Source: Bifidobacteriaceae bacterium UBA2724
GTDB taxonomy: Bacteria; Actinomycetota; Actinomycetes; Actinomycetales; Bifidobacteriaceae
Length of the DNA: 64,000 nt
Direction: 5' to 3'
Assembly (NCBI GenBank): GCA_002353815.1
Contig: DEKK01000012.1
Location: forward strand, 146,879 to 210,878
Shown piece by piece: positions 36,916 through 44,884 of this stretch. Every line of letters begins with the position of its first letter. Position 1 is the stretch's first letter. The notes under the pieces were generated by a model. The model had not been told where the DNA came from. It was given only the letters and a program-made list of their open reading frames with translations, and did no database searches. The translations under genes and the position numbers were made by a program.

Positions 36916-37259
36916 TCGCGCTCACCCGCCTCTCGCTGGTACCTATCTTTGGGCATCATCCTTCGAAATCTCGGTGTGGCTTGCACCGTGCATGCGAACC
37001 ATGCATTCGAAGCCAACTTTTAAAAGAATACTCCGCGCCAGGCAGCGGCGCGCACCGAGAAGATGAACACGGCGTGATTACCTCCGGCACAGCATCTCCG
37101 GCACAGCGGCGTCCCTGTGCACGTGCCGTGCGCGGGGACGCACAACCGCAGCCGCGTCGTGTCATGCGGCACGCGGCGGTCGGCGCATCCCCCGGGGAGG
37201 ATATGCATCGAAAACAAAAGACCCGCGAAAGAACCGAAGTCCTGTCGCGGGTCAACCCG
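36916..37259. other. Intergenic region between corA and tRNA-Ala, with the tRNA terminator
   Basis: About 344 bases with no gene. At 37220-37253 GACCCGCG pairs with CGCGGGTC; on the minus strand it is followed by TTTTGTTTTC, so it is the terminator of tRNA-Ala. The left part must hold the corA promoter. Confidence 0.7.
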
Positions 37260-37332
37260 TGGAGCTAAGGGGATTCGAACCCCTGACCCCCTCCATGCCA
37301 TGGAGGTGCGCTACCAGCTGCGCTATAGCCCC
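37260..37332 (-). tRNA. tRNA-Ala (anticodon GGC)
   Basis: On the minus strand, 73 nt: acceptor GGGGCTA pairs with TAGCTCC (one G-T), the D-arm includes GCGCAGCTGGTAGCGC, the anticodon loop is ATGGCAT (GGC, reading GCC/GCU), and the T-arm is GGGGTTCGAATCCCC. CCA is not encoded. A terminator follows directly. Confidence 0.96.
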
Positions 37333-37630
37333 GTTCTTGCGAACCTCGACTAATATACATACGATTAACCAAAAATCAAAGTACGGCGTGTCGCGTTCAT
37401 CCCAGGTATGGATTGGACGGGAAGGATAGATGAGAAAGAAGGGGCAGGGATCCGAAAGCAGGCATGGATCGGAAAACCGAATAGTCCGCCGGCCATGCGG
37501 TCCTGCCGCCCCCATACACAGCGGCTGGGCGACCCCGTCCCCACAGGCCGCCGACACAGGCCGCTGCGACCGCAAGGCGCTCCCGCCACCGTCGGACGTC
37601 ATCGCCAGGCTTCGGCGAAAGCGCCCGCCG

Positions 37631-38731
37631 TCACTGCGCGCTGTTGGTGCTGGGGCTGGCCGATTCCGACGCGGCGGCATCCGAATTGCCGGAATCAGTA
37701 ACCGAATCGGCGCTGGATGTCGCAGTCTGGGAAGGATTCGCCGTCGCGGACGCACTGGCATCCGGCACAGCAGACGGGGACGATGCGCCGGTCGCGGTGG
37801 CCACCGTGGATGCGGTCGCGGATGCCGATGTGGTCGATTCCCCGCTCCTGCTGGGCGCAGGCGGCTCCGTCTCGGATTCGTTGGACGTGGTGGTGTAGAG
37901 CGTCACCACCGTGGATTGGGTCACGTTCTGCGTCACCTGGGGCGCCGGCTGGCCACCGTTGGGCTTGGAGCCAAGCCCCGCCCCGCCCGTCAGCATCAGG
38001 ATCACCACGGAGGTGATGGCGACCGCGATGAGGGCGCTCACCAACGCGACCACGAACATGCGCCGGCGTGACTTCGCCTTGCGTTCGTTCTCGGTAGCCG
38101 CGTCACCGGCCGCCCTGTCATCCAGCGGCGACTTTTCGAGGGAAGCCCTCACCGCGGCGCGCTTGACCGCCTCAGGAAGCACCTGGGTCGGCACATCGGC
38201 CGCCGAGATATCCGCGAGTCCCACCTCCGGTTCGGCGCCCTTCGCGTCGTCGCCGGCGCCGCCAGCGCTTGGCAGAGTGTCCTCTGGTATGGCGACGGAG
38301 GCCAGCGCGACCGTGCCATCCGCTTCGACGTCGGCGTCCTCGCTTCCTTCCGCAAGGTCTTCGAGACCAGTCACTTCGCCGCGGTCATCCCCGGCTGCGT
38401 CATCGGCGGTGCCGATGACCGTCCTGGCGGGTCCTTTCCCTTCATCGGATCCGGCCCGCGCGGAGTCCTTGCTCTTGGACGCATCCCCCTCCGCGACGCC
38501 GTCCTGCGCGTCGCCCTTCTTGCCTGCAAGCTGCTCGCGCATCTTGTCATGGGATTCGTCGATCACGCTCTGGTAGATCTGCGTGGCGAGCGCCGTGACG
38601 ATGGACGCCACGCCGGCGCCGATGAGCGAGCCCGCGATGCCGATCTGGTTCATCAGCAGGAACGACGTGACCGCCGCGAGCGCACCCGCCAGGATCTGCG
38701 CCCATTTGATATTGCCAAAGAAGTTCTTCAT
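37631..38731 (-). CDS. Membrane protein with acidic and Ser/Thr-rich disordered regions
   Basis: Unrecognised protein of 366 residues. Two hydrophobic helices lie at the N-terminus (about 10-28 and 33-52), then about 170 residues of acidic Ala/Asp/Gly-rich sequence, a basic cluster (ERKAKSRRRM), a third membrane helix (225-247), and a C-terminal Ser/Thr/Ala-rich tail of 115 residues that would be outside the cell. NVTQSTVVTLYTTTSNE begins this tail, which resembles wall-spanning linkers. The ATG at 38731 has GGAGGG upstream. It follows the histidine phosphatase gene at a distance of 240 bp. Function unknown; an envelope role is a guess from layout. Confidence 0.85.
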   Translation of the reverse strand: MKNFFGNIKWAQILAGALAAVTSFLLMNQIGIAGSLIGAGVASIVTALATQIYQSVIDESHDKMREQLAGKKGDAQDGVAEGDASKSKDSARAGSDEGKGPARTVIGTADDAAGDDRGEVTGLEDLAEGSEDADVEADGTVALASVAIPEDTLPSAGGAGDDAKGAEPEVGLADISAADVPTQVLPEAVKRAAVRASLEKSPLDDRAAGDAATENERKAKSRRRMFVVALVSALIAVAITSVVILMLTGGAGLGSKPNGGQPAPQVTQNVTQSTVVTLYTTTSNESETEPPAPSRSGESTTSASATASTVATATGASSPSAVPDASASATANPSQTATSSADSVTDSGNSDAAASESASPSTNSAQ

Positions 38732-38972
38732 GCGCCCTCCGTTGCCACAAACTTACGGGAACCACAGGTCTTGTGCAAGGATAGCGCGCCATTCTTCGCC
38801 GTATCTGCAACGCACTTGCATCAAACGTCCAGAAACCCCGCTGCGCGTCACGCACCGCACGGCCGTACCCCGCCGCAACGCCACGGACCGCACCGTCCGC
38901 AGCGCCTTTCGGCCGCGCCGAGCCGGGAAGGCCGTGCCGCCCGGGCACGCCGGAATCCGGACGGCCGGGCCC

Positions 38973-39758
38973 TCAGAGAACCGGAGGCACGGACGCCTCG
39001 GTGTCGGCCCCGCGGAACGGATCGTTCCAATCGACACCAGCCGGGACCTGCGGGCCGTTGTTGAATTCGATGAGACGCCACAGCAGCTTGCCGTCGTCGC
39101 GTTCCAACAGGCGGAAGCGGCTCCAGTGCCCGTTGCCCGGTCCGCACATCGAGGCATACGTGGGGTCGGTCACATCCAGATGCATGAGCTTTTGCATGGT
39201 TTGCGAAATCCACGCGCCATGCGAGAACACGAACAGCTCATGCGTCTCGTCGGCGCTGCAGGCCCACGACTGCACCGCCTGGGCGCCGCGCAGGCCCACC
39301 ATGGCCTTCGCCTCGGCGCCATGGCGCATCTCGCCGTCCTGAAAGCGCTTCCACAGGTCGAAGTCCCGGGGGCTGTTCTGCTCCAGGTCGGACCAGCGGC
39401 AGCCTTCCCATTCCCCGAAGCTGCGCTCCTTCACGCGGTCGTCGACGTGCACCTCGGCACCGACCATGTCGGCGAAGATCGTGGCGGTTTCGACGGCGCG
39501 CTTCAGCGGCGACGACAGCACGATGGGCGGACGCCCCGTGCCATCCACGTATCGTTCGACAAGCGCCTCCGCGGTGCGGCGCGCCTGCCAGCGCCCCGTC
39601 TCGTTGAGCGGGATGTCGACCTGTCCCTGAAGGCGGCCGGCGGCGTTGTAATCCGTGCGGCCGTGGCGCACGAAGGTCACCGCGTAGACATGCGGAGCGA
39701 CCGCCGGGTCGCCGCGGTCCTCCGCGAACGACGCGGGACGGCGGCTGGCGCCTGTCAT
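38973..39758 (-). CDS. Histidine phosphatase family protein (phosphoglycerate mutase-like)
   Basis: 261 residues. The catalytic RHG motif is in VTFVRHGRTDYNAAGRLQGQ, the second half is SSPLKRAVETA, and the second catalytic His is in FVFSHGAWI. The family includes cofactor-dependent phosphoglycerate mutases and many phosphatases; the length and sequence fit the broad phosphatase group, as in mycobacterial GpgP-type genes that often follow rsfS. The start at 39758 shares one base with the rsfS stop (TGATG), so the two are coupled. The substrate is not predicted. Confidence 0.88.
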   Translation of the reverse strand: MTGASRRPASFAEDRGDPAVAPHVYAVTFVRHGRTDYNAAGRLQGQVDIPLNETGRWQARRTAEALVERYVDGTGRPPIVLSSPLKRAVETATIFADMVGAEVHVDDRVKERSFGEWEGCRWSDLEQNSPRDFDLWKRFQDGEMRHGAEAKAMVGLRGAQAVQSWACSADETHELFVFSHGAWISQTMQKLMHLDVTDPTYASMCGPGNGHWSRFRLLERDDGKLLWRLIEFNNGPQVPAGVDWNDPFRGADTEASVPPVL

Positions 39759-40219
39759 CAGTCGTCGTTTCCTTCGCCGTCGGAGGAATCCCCGGCGTCC
39801 CCCGCATCGTCGGTGTCGGAAGCGTCGGCCGGATCCTCGGTGAGCACGGACGCGGTGTCGGGAAGCTGCAGGTCGATGCGCGGGCAGTCCTTCCACAGGC
39901 GTTCGAGATCATAGAAGGCGCGCGACTCGGCATCCATGATGTGCACCACGAAATCGCCGTAGTCGAGCAGCACCCACTCCCCTTCCTCGAGGCCTTCGCG
40001 CTGGCGCGGGTCGCGCTTGGTCTTGAGATAGAGCTGCTTCTCGATCTCTTCGGCGATCGCCAGCACGTGGCGGGGCGACGTGCCGGTCGCAATGAAGAAA
40101 ATATCGGTGATGGCCAGCGGCTCCGACACATCGAAAGCCACCATGTCCTCGGCCTTCTCGCTGTCGGCCGCCGCCGCCGCGATGCGAACCGCGTCAATAG
40201 AATCCTGAACCGCTGCCAT
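39758..40219 (-). CDS. rsfS: Ribosomal silencing factor RsfS (Iojap)
   Basis: 153 residues. RsfS binds ribosomal protein L14 and stops subunit joining when nutrients are short. The Iojap domain covers about 10-115: FDVSEPLAITDIFFIATGTS, HVLAIAEEIEKQL, GEWVLLDYGDFVVHIM and FYDLERLWKDCP are standard. The ATG at 40219 has GAGAGGAA upstream. The acidic tail (DASDTDDAGDAGDSSDGEG) exceeds the family core. Commonly the gene lies beside nadD; here it is separated from nadD by prs, a tRNA and glmU. Confidence 0.94.
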   Translation of the reverse strand: MAAVQDSIDAVRIAAAAADSEKAEDMVAFDVSEPLAITDIFFIATGTSPRHVLAIAEEIEKQLYLKTKRDPRQREGLEEGEWVLLDYGDFVVHIMDAESRAFYDLERLWKDCPRIDLQLPDTASVLTEDPADASDTDDAGDAGDSSDGEGNDD

Positions 40220-40432
40220 GTTGTTCCTCTCCGTATGGGTGCCCCGCCGCGTCCGCGGCGGGCGGACCACGGCGCATGCCTTCGGGCGCGCGCCGCGTGA
40301 TGCCGTGTTATGTGCGCACAACGCGAGGTCACCGCGCTGCGCTGATGGTATGACCAATCGTAATGGAAACCGGACGGAAACGCCCGCGCGTCGCCCCGCA
40401 TCGCCGCAGGTGCGACGGGCGGGCGGCCACCG

Positions 40433-41860
40433 TCAGTTCCGCTCCGCGTCGCCGCGTTCCCAGGCAGGCTTCCAATCCTCGTCCACGTGCTGGGTGTTTT
40501 CGGAATACACCATGGCGCCGTCCGGCACCGCGTGGCGCACGACGGAGCCCGCGCCGGTGGTCACGCCGTCACCCACGGTCACGGGGGCCACGAACATGTT
40601 GCCGGCGCCCACGTGGCATCCCGAACCGATCTCGGTGCGGTTCTTGTGCACTCCGTCATAATTGGCGGTGATGGTTCCGCCGCCGATGTTGGTGTGGGCG
40701 CCCAGGTGTGCGTCGCCGATGTAGCTCAGGTGCGGCACCTTGGTGCCTTCGTCGATGTGCGCCTTCTTCATCTCCACGAACGCGCCGGCCTTGGTGTCGG
40801 CGGCGAGGTCGTTGCCGGGGCGCAGGTACGTCCACGGTCCGATGGCGGCGCGCGGCCCAATGTGGGTCTGCTGGATGCGGCTGCGCTCCACATGGGCGCC
40901 TTCGTCGATCACCGCGTCGATAAGCGTGGTGTAGGGACCCACCACGGCGCCGCTGGCGACGACCGTGGACCCCTGGAGGAAGCATCCGGGCAGAATCTCG
41001 GCGTCGTGCGCGATCCGCACGTCGTCTTCGATCCATGTGGTGTCGGGGTCGAGGATCGTCACGCCCTCGCGCATCCACTTCTCGCACACGCGCACGTTGT
41101 GGGCCTTGGCGAGGCGGGCGAGCTGCACGCGGTCGTTCACCCCTTCGACGGCGAGCGAATCCGTCGCGGTCCAGGCGCCGACCTTGCCGATGCGGCGCGC
41201 CTTCTCCAAGGCGTCGGTCAGATAGAACTCGCCCTGGGCGTTGTTGCTGTCCAGATCGGCGATCGCCGCGGCGAGCACCGACGCCTCGAACACGTAAACG
41301 GAGGTGTTGACCTCGGTGACCGCCTGTTCGGCGGCGTTGGCGTCTTTCTGCTCGACGATGCGCAGCACGTTGCCGTCCTCGTCGCGGATCACACGGCCAT
41401 AGCCGAACGGGTCGTCGAGACGTGTGGTGAGCACTGTGGCGGCGTTGCCCTGGCTGCGGTGCACCGCGACGAGCTCGGCGAGGGTGGCGGTGTCGAGCAG
41501 GGGCATGTCGGACGCCGCGATGAGCACGGAGCCACAGAAGCGCCCCGTCTCGGTGAGCTGCTGCACGGCGCACTGCACGGCGCGGCCGGTGCCGGGCTTG
41601 TCGTCCTGGTTGACGATGACCACATCGGGGTCATAGGAGCGCGCCGCCTCCGCCACGCGGTCGGCCTGGTAGTGCACGACCACGGCGCGGGTCGCGGCGC
41701 CCAGCCCGCGCACGGAATCCATGACACGGCTGAGGAATGTCTTGCCAGCGAGCTCATGCAGCACCTTCGGCTTGTCGGATTTCATTCGGGTCCCCTCGCC
41801 TGCCGCGAGGATGATTGCGACGTCGAGCCCGGTCTGCTGCGCGTTCACGGAATCGGTCAT
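40433..41860 (-). CDS. glmU: Bifunctional UDP-GlcNAc pyrophosphorylase / GlcN-1-P acetyltransferase
   Basis: Makes UDP-N-acetylglucosamine for peptidoglycan; 475 residues. The N-terminal uridyltransferase domain has LAAGEGTRMKSDKPKVLHEL and PLLDTATL; the C-terminal left-handed beta-helix has repeated hexapeptides and the acetyltransferase landmarks GPWTYLRPGNDL, VEMKKAHI, HLSYIGDA and NIGGGTITANYDG with the active-site region. ATG at 41860; upstream is GAGGGGG. tRNA-Gln lies just upstream and rsfS follows 213 bp downstream. Confidence 0.96.
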   Translation of the reverse strand: MTDSVNAQQTGLDVAIILAAGEGTRMKSDKPKVLHELAGKTFLSRVMDSVRGLGAATRAVVVHYQADRVAEAARSYDPDVVIVNQDDKPGTGRAVQCAVQQLTETGRFCGSVLIAASDMPLLDTATLAELVAVHRSQGNAATVLTTRLDDPFGYGRVIRDEDGNVLRIVEQKDANAAEQAVTEVNTSVYVFEASVLAAAIADLDSNNAQGEFYLTDALEKARRIGKVGAWTATDSLAVEGVNDRVQLARLAKAHNVRVCEKWMREGVTILDPDTTWIEDDVRIAHDAEILPGCFLQGSTVVASGAVVGPYTTLIDAVIDEGAHVERSRIQQTHIGPRAAIGPWTYLRPGNDLAADTKAGAFVEMKKAHIDEGTKVPHLSYIGDAHLGAHTNIGGGTITANYDGVHKNRTEIGSGCHVGAGNMFVAPVTVGDGVTTGAGSVVRHAVPDGAMVYSENTQHVDEDWKPAWERGDAERN

Positions 41861-42078
41861 CTTGGGATGCCCCCTCTGTTTCTGAGTGATCTGTGTTTCT
41901 AAGTGGCCTTGTTTCTAAGTGGCCTGCGATCTGTGGTCTGCTATGGATGCGTCGTCCGCCGCCACGTGCCTGCGCGGCTCGCAAAGCGCGGAACGCGTGC
42001 GGCGCGGGCGCCTCAACGACAAACGGCCCGCGCCGGGCGCCGTCAACCGACGATACCTGAAGCGGACCGTTCCATGAG

Positions 42079-42149
42079 CTCCCCCACCTGGATTCGAACC
42101 AAGACAAAGGGTTCCAAAGACCCGTGTGCTGCCATTACACCATGGGGGA
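42079..42149 (-). tRNA. tRNA-Gln (anticodon TTG)
   Basis: On the minus strand, 71 nt: acceptor TCCCCCA pairs with TGGGGGA, the discriminator is G, the D-arm is TGGTGTAATGGCAGCAC, the anticodon loop is CTTTGGA (TTG, reading CAA/CAG), and the T-arm contains GGTTCGAATCC. CCA is not encoded. It lies between prs and glmU. Confidence 0.96.
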
Positions 42150-42152
42150 ATC

Positions 42153-42182
42153 GCAACGCTTCGTCCTAGGACGCTCCGTTGC
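42153..42182. promoter_or_regulatory. 30-bp interrupted palindrome between prs and tRNA-Gln
   Basis: GCAACG and CGTTGC form the outer arms and CGTCC/GGACG the inner palindrome (GTCCTAGGAC), with a three-base mismatch between. It ends three bases before the 5' end of the tRNA on the minus strand and lies 86 bases after prs. It could be the prs terminator, a processing structure or an operator. Confidence 0.45.
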
Positions 42183-42267
42183 AAGAATCGAGAATACGCC
42201 TACCGATGCCCGACACGCCGCAGGCGGACTGCGACGCGCCGAGCGCCGGGACGCCGGACGCCAAGGA

Positions 42268-43287
42268 TCAGGCGAAGAGGAAGCCCTCGCCGTGGTGCGC
42301 TGGATACTTGTCGAACAGCTCGGCCACGGAGCCGTCGTTGAACACGGCCTTGATGGCGCTGGCGAGCAGCGGCGCGATGGACAGCACGGTGAGACCATCC
42401 CAGCGCTTCTCTTCCGGGATCGGCACGGTGTCGGTGACGACGACCTCGCGGGCGCCGCAGTTCTTGAGGCGCTCGATGGCCGGGCCGGAGAACACGCCGT
42501 GGGTCGCGACGACGGTGATGGAACGCGCGCCGGCGTTGGTGAGGACCTTGCAGGCCTCGGCGATGGTGCCGCCGGTGTCGATGAGGTCATCGACGAGCAC
42601 GCAGTCCTTGTCGGTCACATCGCCGACGACGCGGTTGGCGACGGCCTTGTTCGGACGCGTGATGTCGCGGGTCTTGTGCACGAATGCGAGGGGGCCGCCG
42701 CCGAGACGCTGCGCCCACTGCTCGGCCACGCGGATGCGGCCCGCATCGGGGGACACGACGGCGACGTTCGACAGGTCAAGGCGGTCGCGCACGTAGTCGA
42801 CGAGCACCGGCATGGCCACGAGATGGTCGACCGGGCCGTCGAAGAAGCCCTGGGACTGCGCGGCGTGCAGGTCGACGGACATGATGCGGTCGGCGCCTGC
42901 GGCCTTGAGCAGGTCGAACATGAGGCGGCACGAGATGGGTTCACGGCCGAGATGCTTCTTGTCCTGGCGGGAATACCCCAGCAGCGGGCAGACGGCGGTG
43001 ATGGAACGGGCCGACGCGCGCTTGGCGGCATCGATCATGATGAGCTGTTCCATGATGAACTTGTTGATGGTTTCGCCCGCATGGGTCTGCAGGACGAACA
43101 CATCGGCGCCGCGAATCGACTGGGTGTAGCGGACATAGATCTCCCCGTTCGAGAAATCGTAATCCGTCGTTTCGAGAACATCGATGCCCAGCTGCTTGGC
43201 GACATCCGCGGCAAGCTTCGGATGCGACCGTCCTGTGACGAGAATGAGGTTTTTATCAGGATTTCCTGAGAGAACAGCGCTCACCAT
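42268..43287 (-). CDS. prs: Ribose-phosphate pyrophosphokinase
   Basis: Makes PRPP from ribose 5-phosphate and ATP for purine, pyrimidine, His, Trp and NAD synthesis; 339 residues. Visible are FSNGEIYVRYTQSIRGADVF, the ATP-binding region TAVCPLLGYSRQDKKHLGRE, SVDLHAAQSQGFF, the PRPP-binding loop VLVDDLIDTGGT and ITVVATHGVFSG. The start at 43287 has GGAGA close by; a GTG one codon later is possible. It lies between nadD and tRNA-Gln. The C-terminus is about 15-20 residues longer than the E. coli enzyme. Confidence 0.95.
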   Translation of the reverse strand: MVSAVLSGNPDKNLILVTGRSHPKLAADVAKQLGIDVLETTDYDFSNGEIYVRYTQSIRGADVFVLQTHAGETINKFIMEQLIMIDAAKRASARSITAVCPLLGYSRQDKKHLGREPISCRLMFDLLKAAGADRIMSVDLHAAQSQGFFDGPVDHLVAMPVLVDYVRDRLDLSNVAVVSPDAGRIRVAEQWAQRLGGGPLAFVHKTRDITRPNKAVANRVVGDVTDKDCVLVDDLIDTGGTIAEACKVLTNAGARSITVVATHGVFSGPAIERLKNCGAREVVVTDTVPIPEEKRWDGLTVLSIAPLLASAIKAVFNDGSVAELFDKYPAHHGEGFLFA

Positions 43288-43428
43288 ATCTCCAAACTTG
43301 TAGATTGAAGCTGACTTGATTCATAGTAGCGAGTCGCGGTGACAGCACCCCGGAGCCGCGCGATCGCACGCCTTTCGCACCCTCCGGCAGGTCCACCGCC
43401 GCCTCGCCCGCGGCGGGGCCGGACGCCT

Positions 43429-44316
43429 TCAGGGGCGGCGCGCCCCGTCGGCGCGGCGCGGATGGTATAGCCCGTGTTTCGAAATGTACTGCACCACGCC
43501 GTCGGGCACGAGGTACCACACGGGCTCCCCCTGCTCGGCCCGCCGTCGCACGTCGGTCGACGAGATCGCCAGGGCGGGGATCTCGATGACGTCCACGCTG
43601 CGGCTGGGCACTCCCGCCTTGCGGAGATTCACCTCGTACCCGGGGCGCGAGACGCCCACGAAGTGCGCGATCTTCCACATCTCGTCGGCGTCCTTCCACT
43701 GCATGAGCTGGGGTATCACGTCGGCGCCGGTGATGAAGAACAGCTCGGCCTGCGGATACAACGCGCGGAAGTCCCGCAGCGTGTCGATGGTGTAGGTGAT
43801 GCCGGGGCGGTCGATGTCGACGCGCGACACGACGAAGTTGGGGTTCGAGGCCGTGGCGATGACGGTCATGAGGTACCGGTCCTCGGCGTTCGTCACGTCC
43901 CGGTCGAGTTTGAACACGGGGCGCCCGGTGGGCACGAAGATCACCTTGTCGAGGTCGTATACCCACGCCACTTCGGACGCCGCGACGAGGTGGCCGTTGT
44001 GGATGGGGTCGAACGTGCCACCCATGATGCCGATGCGCGGTGTGTCATGGTAGTTGCCCCGTGCCGAGCGGCGCCGTGCCAGATGCGTCTGCGCGCCGAC
44101 CCGCACGGGTCCGTTCGGCGTCTGCGCCGGGCCAGCGCCCTGCGCCAGGGGGTCTTGCGGCACGGCGGCCTGCAGGGCGGTCACGGAGCCGTCGGGGTCG
44201 TTCGATAGCGCGGCCCACGACAGGCCGCTCAGATCCCCGGCGCGGGAATCCCCGCCGGGGCCGGCGCCTGAGGCGGCACGGCGGCCGTCGGCGCCATTGA
44301 CGAAGGAATCGGACAT
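43429..44316 (-). CDS. nadD: Nicotinate-nucleotide adenylyltransferase with N-terminal extension
   Basis: Adds AMP to nicotinate mononucleotide in NAD synthesis. The nucleotidyltransferase domain begins near residue 94 with RIGIMGGTFDPIHNGHL (the HxGH motif), followed by VIFVPTGRPVFK, the central region with FFITGADVIPQL and the C-terminal ISSTDVRRRAEQG. The preceding 93 residues are low in complexity (Gly/Ala/Pro-rich) and absent from standard NadD. The start is nonetheless well fixed: it lies two bases after the stop of the 188-residue gene upstream. An internal start near 44040 cannot be excluded. proA - small protein - nadD form a tight operon. Confidence 0.92.
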   Translation of the reverse strand: MSDSFVNGADGRRAASGAGPGGDSRAGDLSGLSWAALSNDPDGSVTALQAAVPQDPLAQGAGPAQTPNGPVRVGAQTHLARRRSARGNYHDTPRIGIMGGTFDPIHNGHLVAASEVAWVYDLDKVIFVPTGRPVFKLDRDVTNAEDRYLMTVIATASNPNFVVSRVDIDRPGITYTIDTLRDFRALYPQAELFFITGADVIPQLMQWKDADEMWKIAHFVGVSRPGYEVNLRKAGVPSRSVDVIEIPALAISSTDVRRRAEQGEPVWYLVPDGVVQYISKHGLYHPRRADGARRP

Positions 44317-44317
44317 A

Positions 44318-44884
44318 TCAGCGTCCTTCGGATTGCGACCCGGCGGAGGGGCCGGCGGAATCGCCCGTCTGCGCGTCCGCGCCGTCGTCCGCCGAGGCGA
44401 TGCCGGAGTGCGCGTCCTTGTTCTCGGCCTCGATGCGATCCATGTCCTCGTTCCATTCGTCCTCGACCACGCGGCGTATCTCGGCGAAGGTCGGCAGCAG
44501 GAACTCGGGCTGGTACGACTTGCGGATGGCGGCGATGCAATCGCTGATCGACACCAGCAGGTCGGTCATGTCATGCACCTTGTCCTGGCGTTCGAAATCG
44601 ATGAACTGACCGATGCGTTCCTCGCTCCAGTCGAACTGCTGGGCGATGAAATCGTATTGCGACGGGTCCGGCGTCACCACGTCCTCGGCGTCCTCCTCGG
44701 GCCAACCGATGAGGATCGCGTCGGCGTATTCGAGCGCCGCGCGCTGTGCCGCTGACGGGATGCCGTCCTCGATGTGCACGAGGAACACGTAGCGCACCGT
44801 GCTCAGACGGGCGGACGCCAGGCGCAGCGGCGCCTTGGGGTCGGTGCCCATCGTGATGCGCATCTGCCCTTCTTCATAGCTCAT
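44318..44884 (-). CDS. Conserved-looking hypothetical protein between proA and nadD
   Basis: 188 residues, not recognised. It has no membrane segment or signal. The middle is acidic and helical (WPEEDAEDVVTPDPSQYDFI, IGQFIDFERQDKVHDMTDLL), and the last 35 residues are a disordered Asp/Gly/Ala tail. RYVFLVHIEDGIPSAAQRAA near the N-terminus looks like one folded alpha/beta unit. The ATG at 44884 overlaps the proA stop by four bases, and the stop is one base from the nadD start, so it is translated together with both. This strict coupling argues that it is a real gene, perhaps linked to NAD or proline metabolism. Confidence 0.8.
   Translation of the reverse strand: MSYEEGQMRITMGTDPKAPLRLASARLSTVRYVFLVHIEDGIPSAAQRAALEYADAILIGWPEEDAEDVVTPDPSQYDFIAQQFDWSEERIGQFIDFERQDKVHDMTDLLVSISDCIAAIRKSYQPEFLLPTFAEIRRVVEDEWNEDMDRIEAENKDAHSGIASADDGADAQTGDSAGPSAGSQSEGR

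Noticed and set aside
40487..41902. Plus-strand open frame opposite glmU
   Set aside because: Antisense shadow with Gly/Val/Asp/His-rich translation; glmU is certain.
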